This document shows positions 28,849-38,094 of a DNA stretch of 64,000 nucleotides, piece after piece (positions within the stretch are counted from its first letter, which is position 1; each line of letters begins with the position of its first letter). The stretch covers positions 1,220,249 through 1,284,248 of the forward strand of contig NZ_KQ758482.1 in NCBI RefSeq assembly GCF_001456935.1, in the 5' to 3' direction. The notes under the pieces are model-generated. The model ran no database searches. It saw only the letters and a list, made by a program, of their open reading frames with translations, and was not told the origin of the DNA. Origin of the DNA: [Bacillus] enclensis (lineage in GTDB: Bacteria > Bacillota > Bacilli > Bacillales > Bacillaceae_B). The position numbers and the translations under genes are program-made.

Positions 28849-29276
28849 TTTTCGACAAATTCCAGTCGTCTTAACCCTGCCAATAGTTCTTCCAACCCGA
28901 CGGTTAGGTCCGTTACGTTCAAGGAGAGCGTCACATTCGCTCTTCCCTGCAGCGGGATCGTCTGGTGTATGGTCAATATATTGCATCCATGCTTCGCCGT
29001 TTCACTGAGAAGATGCGATAATGTACCCGACCTGTCTTCAAGATGGAAAAAGAGGGTGATGATCCTCTCTTTTACCACCGTATGGAAAGGGAAGACGGTG
29101 TCGCGGTATTTATAAAATGCACTCCTGCTCAGATCGACACGGTTGACGGCTTCCCAAACTGATTCAGCCTTCCCTCGTTCGATCAGTTCTTTGGCATCGA
29201 GCGTTTTTTTCATCGCTTCCGGCAGGACATCTTCACGGACCAGATAAAATTTACCGTCCTGAAATTTTTTTCCCAA
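28821..29276 (-). CDS. pheB: ACT-domain protein PheB (ThrR family)
   Basis: 151 residues: an N-terminal winged-helix-like region ([42 protein letters not shown]) and a C-terminal ACT domain ([33 protein letters not shown] as overlapping pieces from residue 77). Called PheB for its position between obg and pheA; in B. subtilis the orthologue ThrR represses threonine-synthesis genes. Direct amino-acid sensing by the ACT domain is expected but not shown here. Start TTG 29276 after GGGGGAG. obg is just upstream. Confidence 0.9.
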   Translation of the reverse strand: MGKKFQDGKFYLVREDVLPEAMKKTLDAKELIERGKAESVWEAVNRVDLSRSAFYKYRDTVFPFHTVVKERIITLFFHLEDRSGTLSHLLSETAKHGCNILTIHQTIPLQGRANVTLSLNVTDLTVGLEELLAGLRRLEFVEKVEVLGSGA

Positions 29277-29302
29277 TGATTACTCCCCCAATATGACCAG
29301 GC

Positions 29303-30604
<1,302 letters not shown>

Positions 30605-30639
30605 TTATCCATCCTTCAGCTGATATCATGGTGAACATG

Positions 30640-31173
30640 CTATTCAACAGGAAAATGAATCACAAACGCTTCTTTTTGAAACAGTTCTATTTCTATATTT
30701 TTTCCGCTTAGCTTGAATTTCTCAATCCATTCTTCCAAAACATCCGTTTCTTCTAGTATACCTGTGAAATCAAATATAAAACGGGGATGTTCCTCAGAAA
30801 GATTGATGATCAAAGAAAGCTGGTTTTCAGCACTGGGCTTCACACCGGATTCAAGAAGTTCCATCAATTCTTTGCAAATGAGAACGAGCTTTTGGTCATC
30901 CAGCGTGCCTGCATACCCTGCAGCCCCCACTTCGAACTCCAGTTTCACCAGATGTGTGGACCAGTTATATGTTAAAATCCATTCTGCCAATAATGGAAGT
31001 TTTAGATTCGATAGTTTCGATTCGTTCTGCGCTGTAATCACCATGGTGTCTATGACTTGCTTCGCACGCTCGATCCTGTTCAATTCAAGATTGCCTTTGA
31101 TCAATTGCAAATCGTTCATCCAATCATGACGAGCATGTCTAAGTGCGTCCAGAATATCCCTATTTTCGCTCAT
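30640..31173 (-). CDS. spo0B: Spo0B, sporulation phosphorelay phosphotransferase
   Basis: Passes phosphate from Spo0F to Spo0A. 177 residues (192 in B. subtilis). The dimer helix carries the phospho-acceptor in LRHARHDWMNDLQLIKGNLE; the active His is probably H16, the one before DWMN, equivalent to His30 of B. subtilis. The C-terminal part resembles a degenerate ATPase fold without nucleotide motifs, as expected. Ribosome site AGGAG before ATG 31173. Cotranscribed with obg downstream (50-base gap). Confidence 0.92.
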   Translation of the reverse strand: MSENRDILDALRHARHDWMNDLQLIKGNLELNRIERAKQVIDTMVITAQNESKLSNLKLPLLAEWILTYNWSTHLVKLEFEVGAAGYAGTLDDQKLVLICKELMELLESGVKPSAENQLSLIINLSEEHPRFIFDFTGILEETDVLEEWIEKFKLSGKNIEIELFQKEAFVIHFPVE

Positions 31174-31341
31174 ATAATAACTCCTATACTTTAAGTGCTA
31201 CTAGTTAGTATATCAAACATGAGCCTTGTGCGTATATTGTTTATGAAAAAAGTGTCGAAAGGACGGGAGCATCATGTTGATTGGGTGAATGACAGGATAG
31301 ATGATGCGTGGCTGACAGTGATGATTTGAGCTGGATGGCGT

Positions 31342-31500
31342 TTGGGAATATGCGGGTTGTGGTTGAAGATAAATCGTCTGAGTTGAAAATAAACCTTCTG
31401 GACTTGAAAACAAACCCTCTGGCCTTAAAAATAAACCGATGAAAGTTGAAAATAAATGGTCCGATTAAGGACAAAACCGATGATGTTAGCAGTAAAACTG
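31342..31500. repeat. Phrase array 2: TTGAAAATAAACC phrases at 19-21-bp spacing
   Basis: Phrase TTGAAAATAAA(C) starts at 31363, 31383, 31404, 31425 and 31446, with weaker copies at 31342, 31465 and 31486. Steps: 21, 20, 21, 21, 21, 19, 21. About 8-10 bases between phrases vary. Confidence 0.7.
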
Positions 31501-31580
31501 ACAATATCCGAGAAAAAACAGCTCGAGCCGCTATCCATGAACCCCCGTTATGAATGAATCATCAGTGCCGGGACCGTTAT

Positions 31581-31673
31581 ATTATCAAAAATGGGTCATT
31601 TATTATCAAAAAATCGATTATATTATCAAAAACCAAGGTTTTATTATCAAAAATCCAATTATATTATCAAATC
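31581..31673. repeat. Phrase array 3: five ATTATCAAAAA phrases at 20/21-bp spacing
   Basis: ATTATCAAA starts at 31581, 31602, 31622, 31643 and 31663: steps 21, 20, 21, 20. Four copies read ATTATCAAAAA. The 9-10 bases between them differ. Confidence 0.85.
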
Positions 31674-31765
31674 CGTTATTCGACACCCAAATCGGTTATG
31701 ACCGTTCAACCACCAAACCGGCTCAACCGATACCATCCACTACGCGTATCCCACAAACTCTTCTT

Positions 31766-31806
31766 CAAAAAATAAAACTCTAACCGAAAGTCGGTTAGAG
31801 TTTTCG
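31766..31806 (-). terminator. Terminator after rpmA
   Basis: On the minus strand AAAACTCTAACCGA and TCGGTTAGAGTTTT form a long perfect stem around CTT, followed by ATTTTTTG. Confidence 0.9.
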
Positions 31807-31820
31807 TTAAAGATATGCGA

Positions 31821-32123
<303 letters not shown>

Positions 32124-32456
32124 CTACTTTTTGAAGGTTATTTTAATGAAATCACGATAGTCTCTTTCAATTGTCTGCAGGCTGATTACCATACCATTCA
32201 GCAGGAGCTGGACCTTCGAATCCGTTTCTTCAGGCAAGCCGTCTGGAAAGACGCAGCTGAAATATCCCCCATCGGCGGATTGCTCGATATCGGGTTCTAT
32301 TCCGGTCAATGACATGATGGCATTGACGCTTCCGAATGAAACAGCAGAGGCACCGGCACATACGATATCCTGCCCATGTTCGGCAAAATCTGCATGACCG
32401 TCCATTGAGAAAGAACGAATCCTTCCGCCGGACTTCTCAACGTAAACGTTAATCAT
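32124..32456 (-). CDS. prp: Ribosomal-processing cysteine protease Prp (YsxB)
   Basis: 110 residues. The family's catalytic pair is visible: His in SMDGHADFAEHGQDIVCAGASAVSFG (HAD at about 22, then Cys at 34 in DIVCAGASAVS). Removes the N-terminal extension of L27, encoded immediately downstream. Between rplU and rpmA, as in all Firmicutes with the extended L27. Confidence 0.95.
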   Translation of the reverse strand: MINVYVEKSGGRIRSFSMDGHADFAEHGQDIVCAGASAVSFGSVNAIMSLTGIEPDIEQSADGGYFSCVFPDGLPEETDSKVQLLLNGMVISLQTIERDYRDFIKITFKK

Positions 32457-32467
32457 TCAATCACGCC

Positions 32468-32776
32468 TTACGCGTTGATTTCGTCAATTACAACTTTTGT
32501 GTAAGGTTGACGGTGACCTTGCTTACGACGGTAGTTCTTCTTAGCTTTGTATTTGAATACTACAAGCTTTTTCGCGCGGCCTTGTTTTTCAACTTTCGCT
32601 GTTACAGTAGCTCCATCCACTAATGGACTTCCTACTTTCACATCGTCGCCTCCAACGAAAAGAACCTTGTCGAATGTAACCGTATCACCTTCACCTGCGT
32701 TTAGCTTTTCGATGTAGATTGCTTGACCAGCTTCTACACGGATTTGCTTACCACCTGTTTCGATAATTGCGTACAT
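32468..32776 (-). CDS. rplU: Ribosomal protein bL21
   Basis: 102 residues with the complete L21 sequence: [18 protein letters not shown] at the start, [19 protein letters not shown] in the middle and the basic [19 protein letters not shown] at the C-terminal half. First gene of rplU-prp-rpmA. TAAGGAGGTG precedes the ATG. A structured leader lies upstream. Confidence 0.97.
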   Translation of the reverse strand: MYAIIETGGKQIRVEAGQAIYIEKLNAGEGDTVTFDKVLFVGGDDVKVGSPLVDGATVTAKVEKQGRAKKLVVFKYKAKKNYRRKQGHRQPYTKVVIDEINA

Positions 32777-32884
32777 AATCGCACCTCCTTAATAAACTCA
32801 GACTCGCCAATCACAGGTGCTGGATCACTCCACACTTTAAGACCTGTTCTGAGCGGTTGTAGCACGGGTGCTACAATCAATAAC
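32777..32884 (-). ncRNA. L21 leader (autoregulatory mRNA structure)
   Basis: About 110 transcribed bases before rplU. Two stems can be seen on the minus strand: GTAGCACCCGTGCTAC, and ACAGGT pairing with ACCTGT 29 bases later. Bacillus rplU mRNAs carry an L21-binding leader at this position (Rfam L21_leader); identity is by position and stems, not by alignment. Confidence 0.7.
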
Positions 32885-32890
32885 ATTAGA

Positions 32891-32920
32891 ATCCTATCAC
32901 ATTTCGTCAGGGGGTGTCAA
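32891..32920 (-). promoter_or_regulatory. Promoter of rplU-prp-rpmA
   Basis: TTGACA (plus 32915-32920) and TAGGAT (plus 32891-32896) on the minus strand with 18 bases between, 115-145 bases before rplU, consistent with an untranslated leader. Confidence 0.6.
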
Positions 32921-32935
32921 TATAATTCCCGAAAT

Positions 32936-34381
32936 TCATATGATCTTCGCAATATGATAATGCGGATGTGAATGGGTGATCGTGTGAAGATCCAGTTTCA
33001 GCTTCAATACTTTTTCCAGCCTTTTCCGATGGCGCTGATCACTGCCGGCAAAAACACGCAGCACATCTTCCGTCCCTTCAATGGATATTTCCGATGCATC
33101 CGCCCCCTGATATTCCCACAGATCCCTCTCGAGCTGAAAGGCTTTGCTTTCAGGGCTTACGATCCGGCCGGTCCCGCTGCAGACAGGACATGGAACCGTC
33201 AAATAGTCGTTCAGGGACGGACGGGTCCTCTTTCTTGTCAATTCCAGGACACCGAGTTCGGTGAATCCCAATACGGTAGTGCGCTGGGAATCCCCTTCAA
33301 GGGCTTCCTTGAATGCGGATATGACTTCCTCCTGGTGACCCTTCTTTTTCATATCGATGAAATCAATCAGGATGATGCCGCTGATATTGCGGAGTACAAG
33401 CTGCTTCGCCATCTCGGCAGCAGCAAGTGTATTTGTTTTCAGCACGGTTTGTTCAAGGTCATCCTTGCCTGTGAATTTGCCTGAATTGACATCGACAACG
33501 GTAAGGGCTTCGGTCGATTCAATCAGCAGGAACGCCCCGTTATCAAGCCAGACCACTTTTTTGAGGGCGTTCTTCCAGACAGAGGCTACACCGTAATGCT
33601 GAAAGATATTTTCCCTCTGCTGATAGTGTCCGACCGACCATTTCTCTTTAAAATTGGCCTCCGTCCAGTTTCTGATCTGTTCAAAGCAGCCAAAATCATC
33701 CACATACACGTGCCCGCCTTCCCCTTTATCCAATTGGTTGAAGAGATCCTTATAGAAGGCATCCTCTTTTAGGAGCAGGGAAGGGGCCTTCCCTCTCCGG
33801 CTCAACCGCTCAAAAGCTTCAAACTGAAGGCGCAGTGCATCGAGTTCTTCCATCAGTACTTCCCTATCCGCACCACATGCCTTTGTACGGAATACGACTC
33901 CTTCTTCTTCCTTCTTCCACTCATTGCCGAGCCGTTTCAATTCCCGTCTGTCCTTGTCTTCCAACTTTTTTGATACGGCGATATAATGACCCTCCGGCAT
34001 ATAGACAAGATGCTCTCCCTTGAGCTCGATGACGGCGGTTAGTTTCGGTCCCTTTGTGCCGGCGGCATCCTTCGTTACCTGTACGATGATTTTCTGGCCT
34101 TCATGCACACATTTCGAGATCGGCACAACCGCCGTCCCGCTGTTATATGCCGCAACGTTTTGCGGGAAGTCCTTCTCATGGAGATATCCGTTCTTATTCT
34201 GCCCGATATCCACGAATGCAGCTCCGAGTCCCTTTTGCACCTTGACGACTTTTCCGTAATAGATATTCCCGGCCAGCGTTTCTTCCTGAGGCTGATACGT
34301 ATACAGTCCGCCTACCTTTTGATCCCTACGCAGAACCCATCGTTTTTCCCTGCCTTTTCCATGCACAATGATTTCTTCCAA
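32936..34381 (-). CDS. rng: Ribonuclease E/G family protein (Rng)
   Basis: 481-residue single-strand endoribonuclease of the RNase G type. An S1-like RNA-binding segment at about 35-110 (GNIYYGKVVKVQKGLGAAFVDIG), the catalytic metal-binding pair in VDVNSGKFTG near 300 and LIDFIDM near 345, and the zinc-link CPVCSGTGRI near 410. Start TTG 34381 (MEEIIVHGKG) after AGAGGGAG; the open frame continues 29 codons upstream without similarity. B. subtilis lacks this enzyme but many other Firmicutes have it next to rplU, as here. Confidence 0.93.
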   Translation of the reverse strand: MEEIIVHGKGREKRWVLRRDQKVGGLYTYQPQEETLAGNIYYGKVVKVQKGLGAAFVDIGQNKNGYLHEKDFPQNVAAYNSGTAVVPISKCVHEGQKIIVQVTKDAAGTKGPKLTAVIELKGEHLVYMPEGHYIAVSKKLEDKDRRELKRLGNEWKKEEEGVVFRTKACGADREVLMEELDALRLQFEAFERLSRRGKAPSLLLKEDAFYKDLFNQLDKGEGGHVYVDDFGCFEQIRNWTEANFKEKWSVGHYQQRENIFQHYGVASVWKNALKKVVWLDNGAFLLIESTEALTVVDVNSGKFTGKDDLEQTVLKTNTLAAAEMAKQLVLRNISGIILIDFIDMKKKGHQEEVISAFKEALEGDSQRTTVLGFTELGVLELTRKRTRPSLNDYLTVPCPVCSGTGRIVSPESKAFQLERDLWEYQGADASEISIEGTEDVLRVFAGSDQRHRKRLEKVLKLKLDLHTITHSHPHYHIAKII

Positions 34382-34498
34382 CAGAGGCTCCCTCTTTTCT
34401 ATGTAAAACAAGTCATTTTTAAAAAAGAAAAGGATTGACTTGGCGTCAAACCTTTGTGTAATATCCACTATTCACTTTAAACAGTCTGCGTGCATTCG

Positions 34499-35365
34499 TC
34501 AATAAAGGTAGAGAAGATCCTTCGTTTTGGCATGGGTCATCTTTTCGGCAAAGAATGCATGAAGCAGTTCATATTCATCAAGCTTTCCGACTTCCGTTCC
34601 CTTGTCCAGAACGACAAGCGGATGCTTCACACCCCGTTGAAACCGTTCCACTACCGTTAAAAGAGTATCTTCCCCTTCAATCGGCAGGGGGCGCAGATCA
34701 GCGAACTGATGGCTGTTCCCGTAATATCGCTCGAGCAGGAACTTCATGAAGTTATACCTTCTCTGCTTCCAGTCCATCCACAAGGAAAAATACAGGAATG
34801 AGAGCACGATCCACAGATTTAAATGAAGCGGCGCAATCACCAGTATGGATAAATGAAACAAGATCAGGAGCGCAAAGGAACTAATCAGCGTCATTTCGTA
34901 TGCTTTCAAATAATTAAATTTCAGGGAAAGCAATAAGGAAATCAGCTTTCCGCCGTCCAGTGGCCAGATCGGCAGTAAATTAAAAAGAAGCACCATAAGA
35001 TTCAATTGAAAGAACAGGATGAAAAGATCCCAGCTGATGAAGCTTCCTTTCATCAATAACCATCCAGCACCCACAAGCCAGACATGCTGAAGAGGGCCTG
35101 CCGCAATCACCCAGAACTCCTCGTGAAGGGAACGGTTTCCGTGCTCATCCATCTCAGCCACTCCGCCGAAAGGGAGGAGCGCGATCCGCTTCACCCTCCA
35201 GGAAAAATAGTGAGCTGTCACCCCGTGACCAAGCTCATGAATGGTGATGATCAAAAGAAGCATGATCAGCTCAAGAAAATGAGCCGTCGCTATGCCGATC
35301 GCCATCACAAGCCAGAGCAGCGGGTGAATATAAAGTTTCTTTACTGCCGAAGTTATATTAGTCAA
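34499..35365 (-). CDS. spoIVFB: SpoIVFB, intramembrane metalloprotease for pro-sigma-K
   Basis: 288 residues, site-2 protease family. Zinc site HELGHG near residue 43-48 in the second helix, NLLPIWPLDGGK near 129-140 supplying the Asp ligand, six membrane segments, and a C-terminal CBS-type domain (LPIEGEDTLLTVVERFQRGVKHPLVVLD in part). Cuts pro-sigma-K in the mother cell after the SpoIVB/BofC signal; BofC is also in this window. Start TTG 35365 overlaps spoIVFA. Confidence 0.95.
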   Translation of the reverse strand: MTNITSAVKKLYIHPLLWLVMAIGIATAHFLELIMLLLIITIHELGHGVTAHYFSWRVKRIALLPFGGVAEMDEHGNRSLHEEFWVIAAGPLQHVWLVGAGWLLMKGSFISWDLFILFFQLNLMVLLFNLLPIWPLDGGKLISLLLSLKFNYLKAYEMTLISSFALLILFHLSILVIAPLHLNLWIVLSFLYFSLWMDWKQRRYNFMKFLLERYYGNSHQFADLRPLPIEGEDTLLTVVERFQRGVKHPLVVLDKGTEVGKLDEYELLHAFFAEKMTHAKTKDLLYLY

Positions 35366-36152
35366 ATGATATCACCTGTATCGGGTCGATGAATTCATCA
35401 CCCATTTTGATGGCAAAATAAAATTCCCCGGAGACATCGCTTTCGCCGCTCGTTGAGACTTTCCCGACTGCGGCGCCTTTATCCACATATTCATATTGAT
35501 TGACATCAATCGATTCAAGATGGCCGTACCATGATTCGGACTTATCTTTATGCTGGATGACGACGGTATTCCCCAGCTCATCCTTTTTTCCTGCAAAAAT
35601 GATCAAGCCCCCCTTCATCGCGGCTACATCCTCGCCAAATTCTGTTTCCAGCATGATCCCCTGGCCATTCGTCTTAAAATTCTCAACGACTTTCCCTGCC
35701 ACGGGACGTGCATATTCCTCTGTGCTCACTTCTTCAGAAGATGCGTTCTTTTCCTCCGTGCCGCCGGGCAGCAATGCCAGCGGTTTACCGAACTGCTCTT
35801 CATACCATGAGGAAATGGCGGCGAACTGGAACTCGGTTTCCAGCGTGCGATTGACTACAGTCTTCGCTTCATCAAAAACAGGAGAAGGGCTCTTAAACAT
35901 GATTGCCGTGATCAGCACCATGATGCCTGCGCCGAGGATTTTCATCATGAATGTCTCTTTTTTGAATAATGGATGAAACCCTTCCGGCGGCGGCCCCCCT
36001 TCAAAGCTCGAATATCGCTCTGCCCCATATCGTTCCTCATCACTCGGCAGAAAATAAGAGCTGTTTGAATATCCCCGTTGAGTCGTTGTTTTATTCGTCG
36101 TCCTCTTTCGTTTCGCTATCCGCTTTCTGATTTCATCCGCTCGATTCCCCAT
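35358..36152 (-). CDS. spoIVFA: SpoIVFA, scaffold and inhibitor of SpoIVFB
   Basis: 264 residues. Basic N-terminal cytoplasmic region, one membrane helix (MKILGAGIMVLITAIMF near 93-110), then an outside domain resembling the M23 (LytM) peptidase fold without the usual zinc residues (KDKSESWYGHLESIDVNQYEYVDKG shares the GHL element). Holds SpoIVFB and BofA in a complex and is cut by SpoIVB. ATG 36152 has AAGGA at better spacing than the ATG at 36161. An excellent sigma-E promoter lies upstream. Confidence 0.93.
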   Translation of the reverse strand: MGNRADEIRKRIAKRKRTTNKTTTQRGYSNSSYFLPSDEERYGAERYSSFEGGPPPEGFHPLFKKETFMMKILGAGIMVLITAIMFKSPSPVFDEAKTVVNRTLETEFQFAAISSWYEEQFGKPLALLPGGTEEKNASSEEVSTEEYARPVAGKVVENFKTNGQGIMLETEFGEDVAAMKGGLIIFAGKKDELGNTVVIQHKDKSESWYGHLESIDVNQYEYVDKGAAVGKVSTSGESDVSGEFYFAIKMGDEFIDPIQVISFD

Positions 36153-36222
36153 GAACACCATTCCTTTTTATAAGGTATTAACCGGCCCCGCGCAAAACGA
36201 GCCTGTACTAATCTCATGCTAC

Positions 36223-36251
36223 AATGTATGACTTGTCCGAAGGGAATATTC
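36223..36251 (-). promoter_or_regulatory. Sigma-E promoter of spoIVFA-spoIVFB
   Basis: On the minus strand GAATATT (plus 36245-36251) is 14 bases from CATACATT (plus 36223-36230). This is a full match to the mother-cell sigma-E consensus KMATATT-N14-CATACAHT. It lies about 70 bases before spoIVFA. Confidence 0.85.
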
Positions 36252-36300
36252 GTGAAATAAGACAAAACAGCGGGGGAATTTGGATCGGGACTGAAGAGTG

Positions 36301-36425
36301 GTGCCTGGCTCAGATTGTCCGGTTTGAGCCAGGCTCGGAACCGGGGTATTGAGCCTGGCTCAAATCAGGGCGTTTGTGCCTGGCTCAAACCATGCCGTTT
36401 GTGCCAGGCACAACAGCATCCCGCT
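36301..36425. repeat. Phrase array 4: five 25-bp units with palindromic cores
   Basis: Units start exactly at 36301, 36326, 36351, 36376 and 36401. Each begins with an 11-bp core: GTGCCTGGCTC, GAGCCAGGCTC, GAGCCTGGCTC, GTGCCTGGCTC, GTGCCAGGCAC, followed by variable bases; units 1, 3 and 4 end in GTTT or TTT and unit 2 in ATT. Cores 2, 3 and 5 are perfect palindromes. Confidence 0.88.
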
Positions 36426-36430
36426 GCAGG

Positions 36431-36477
36431 AAAAATAAAAAAACCCGTCAGTGTCCATTTGGACACTGACGGATTTG
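36431..36477 (-). terminator. Terminator after minD
   Basis: On the minus strand CCGTCAGTGTCC and GGACACTGACGG form a 12-bp stem, followed by GTTTTTTTATTTTTC. Confidence 0.92.
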
Positions 36478-36494
36478 GAAAGTCTATTTATCTA

Positions 36495-37298
36495 TTAAGC
36501 TTTAACACCGAATAGTCTCTTGATTTTAGAGAACATTCCCGGTTTGCTGTCTTCAAGCGATTGAAGAGGGACGGATTCCCCGAGGATGCGCCTCGCGATA
36601 TTCCGGTAGGCAATCGACGCTTTGCTTGTGGAATCGAGCGCAATCGGTTCACCCTTATTGGATGATTTGATGACATTATCGTCATCCGCTACAATCCCCA
36701 GAAGATCGATGGATAAGTGCGCAGTGATTTCGTCTACGTCCAGTGCTTCACCGTTTTTCATCATATGGCTGCGGATGCGGTTGATGATCAATTTAGGTGG
36801 TTCGATTTCCTCTTTTTCAAGAAGCCCGATGATCCGGTCGGCATCACGTACTGCTGAAATCTCAGGGGTTGTGACCACGATGGCACGATCTGCGCCCGCC
36901 ACTGCATTTTTGTAGCCCTGTTCGATCCCCGCCGGGCAGTCGATGATGATATAGTCATAATCCTGTTTCAGGTCCGTCACCAGTTTTTTCATCTGATCGG
37001 GATTCACCGCCGATTTATCGCTGGTCTGTGCGGCAGGGAGAAGGAATAATTTATCCTCGAACCGTTTATCCTTCACAAGCGCCTGGTGGATTTTGCAGCG
37101 GCCTTCCACGACATCGACAAGATCGTAGATGATCCTGTTCTCAAGCCCCATGACAACATCCAGGTTCCTGAGACCGATATCCGTATCGATCAGGCAGACT
37201 TTCTTGCCTTGTAGAGCTAATGCTGTACCAACATTGGCAGAAGTGGTGGTCTTGCCCACTCCACCTTTACCTGAAGTAACAACTATGGCTTCACCCAC
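36495..37298 (-). CDS. minD: Septum site-determining ATPase MinD
   Basis: 267 residues. Deviant Walker A SGKGGVGKTT at residues 9-18, DTDIGLRNLDVVMG near 38-51, and IIIDCPAGIEQG near 116. The C-terminal amphipathic helix MFSKIKRLFGVKA binds the membrane. Recruits MinC to the poles and blocks polar division. Start GTG 37298 after AAAGGAGGAAGC. Immediately follows minC. Confidence 0.97.
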   Translation of the reverse strand: MGEAIVVTSGKGGVGKTTTSANVGTALALQGKKVCLIDTDIGLRNLDVVMGLENRIIYDLVDVVEGRCKIHQALVKDKRFEDKLFLLPAAQTSDKSAVNPDQMKKLVTDLKQDYDYIIIDCPAGIEQGYKNAVAGADRAIVVTTPEISAVRDADRIIGLLEKEEIEPPKLIINRIRSHMMKNGEALDVDEITAHLSIDLLGIVADDDNVIKSSNKGEPIALDSTSKASIAYRNIARRILGESVPLQSLEDSKPGMFSKIKRLFGVKA

Positions 37299-37299
37299 A

Positions 37300-37980
37300 T
37301 TAGCTTCCTCCTTTAAAACTCGTAATATTTGGTCTGAGATGCTTCAGTACCTGCAGGCGGTCGACGATGATCTGACCCTGCTCATCGATATAGGCACATT
37401 CCATATCATGCTGGTCTTCGTCTAGCGGCCGGTCAGGTGCGCGATTCAGGCATTCAGCGATGCGCAGCTGGGAGGGAAGCATTTTGGAAGCGACGATGAC
37501 CGCTTCCGTGTTCCCGTTGCAGCCTGCATGGGCAATGCCTTTCAAAGCACCCATTATGTAGATGTTCCCTCCCGCAAGGATCCTTCCGCCCGGGTTGACA
37601 TCGCCGACGATCAGCATGTCCCCCGGTGTTTCGATCACCTGCCCGGAGCGGATGACACCCGTTATGGTTTCTATGTTTCGTTCGTTCATTAATTTTTCTG
37701 CTTCATTTTTTGTGACGACATTACTCCATACTTCATTCACTACCAGATTACGTTTCTGTCTGACGATTTCCTTCAGCTCTTCCACTTGATCTTCTGTCAG
37801 ATAGCGGTTGCCCGTTTGTATATTAACCGTGAGCAGCGGGGTTCCTTCCGTTTCACGATAATGTGCCGACAGCTTTTCGTCCAACTCTTTCTTCAGTTCA
37901 TCGAACGAGCATTGATCATTGAGATGAAGGGTCAGTCCTTCCTTGGTACCCTTGATCATTACATTTGGTTTCTTTTTCAT
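37300..37980 (-). CDS. minC: Septum inhibitor MinC
   Basis: 226 residues from ATG 37980, the same length as in B. subtilis. N-terminal FtsZ-inhibiting domain (VMIKGTKEGLTLHLNDQCSFDELK in part) and a C-terminal beta-helix with DMLIVGDVNPGGRILAGGNIYIMG in part and GAYIDEQ-type ending. GTG 37995 is an in-frame alternative with the ribosome site GAGGTG overlapping it; I prefer ATG 37980 on family length. Pairs with MinD. Confidence 0.95.
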   Translation of the reverse strand: MKKKPNVMIKGTKEGLTLHLNDQCSFDELKKELDEKLSAHYRETEGTPLLTVNIQTGNRYLTEDQVEELKEIVRQKRNLVVNEVWSNVVTKNEAEKLMNERNIETITGVIRSGQVIETPGDMLIVGDVNPGGRILAGGNIYIMGALKGIAHAGCNGNTEAVIVASKMLPSQLRIAECLNRAPDRPLDEDQHDMECAYIDEQGQIIVDRLQVLKHLRPNITSFKGGS

Positions 37981-38094
37981 GGCGCGATTTTTCACCTCAG
38001 TCGTCTATGAATTCGACATTAGCTTATTTATTTCCTTTTTTCATAGGACAATTTTCGCGATTTTTATACGAAAATATAACATTACTTTCCATCA

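Larger units (their letters stand above)
31174..31820. other. Gene-free gap upstream of spo0B holding two phrase arrays
   Basis: 647 bp with no believable gene. It contains phrase array 2 (31342-31500), phrase array 3 (31581-31673) and the rpmA terminator. The small open frames here (up to 87 codons) run through the arrays and have no ribosome sites. The spo0B-obg promoter must also be here or near 31174-31260. Confidence 0.75.
36162..36494. other. Gene-free gap between minD and spoIVFA
   Basis: 333 bp: a sigma-E promoter (36223-36251), phrase array 4 (36301-36425) and the minD terminator (36431-36477). No gene seen. Confidence 0.8.

Noticed and set aside
27709-28986. Longer pheA (start near 28986)
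   Set aside because: The first 140 residues come from the repeat A/B region and the pheB terminator; the prephenate dehydratase domain starts at TTG 28560 with a ribosome site.
31581-31673. Possible CRISPR array
   Set aside because: Repeats are only 11 bases and spacers 9-10 bases, far below CRISPR sizes, and no cas genes are in the window. The same holds for the arrays at 27489, 31342 and 36301.
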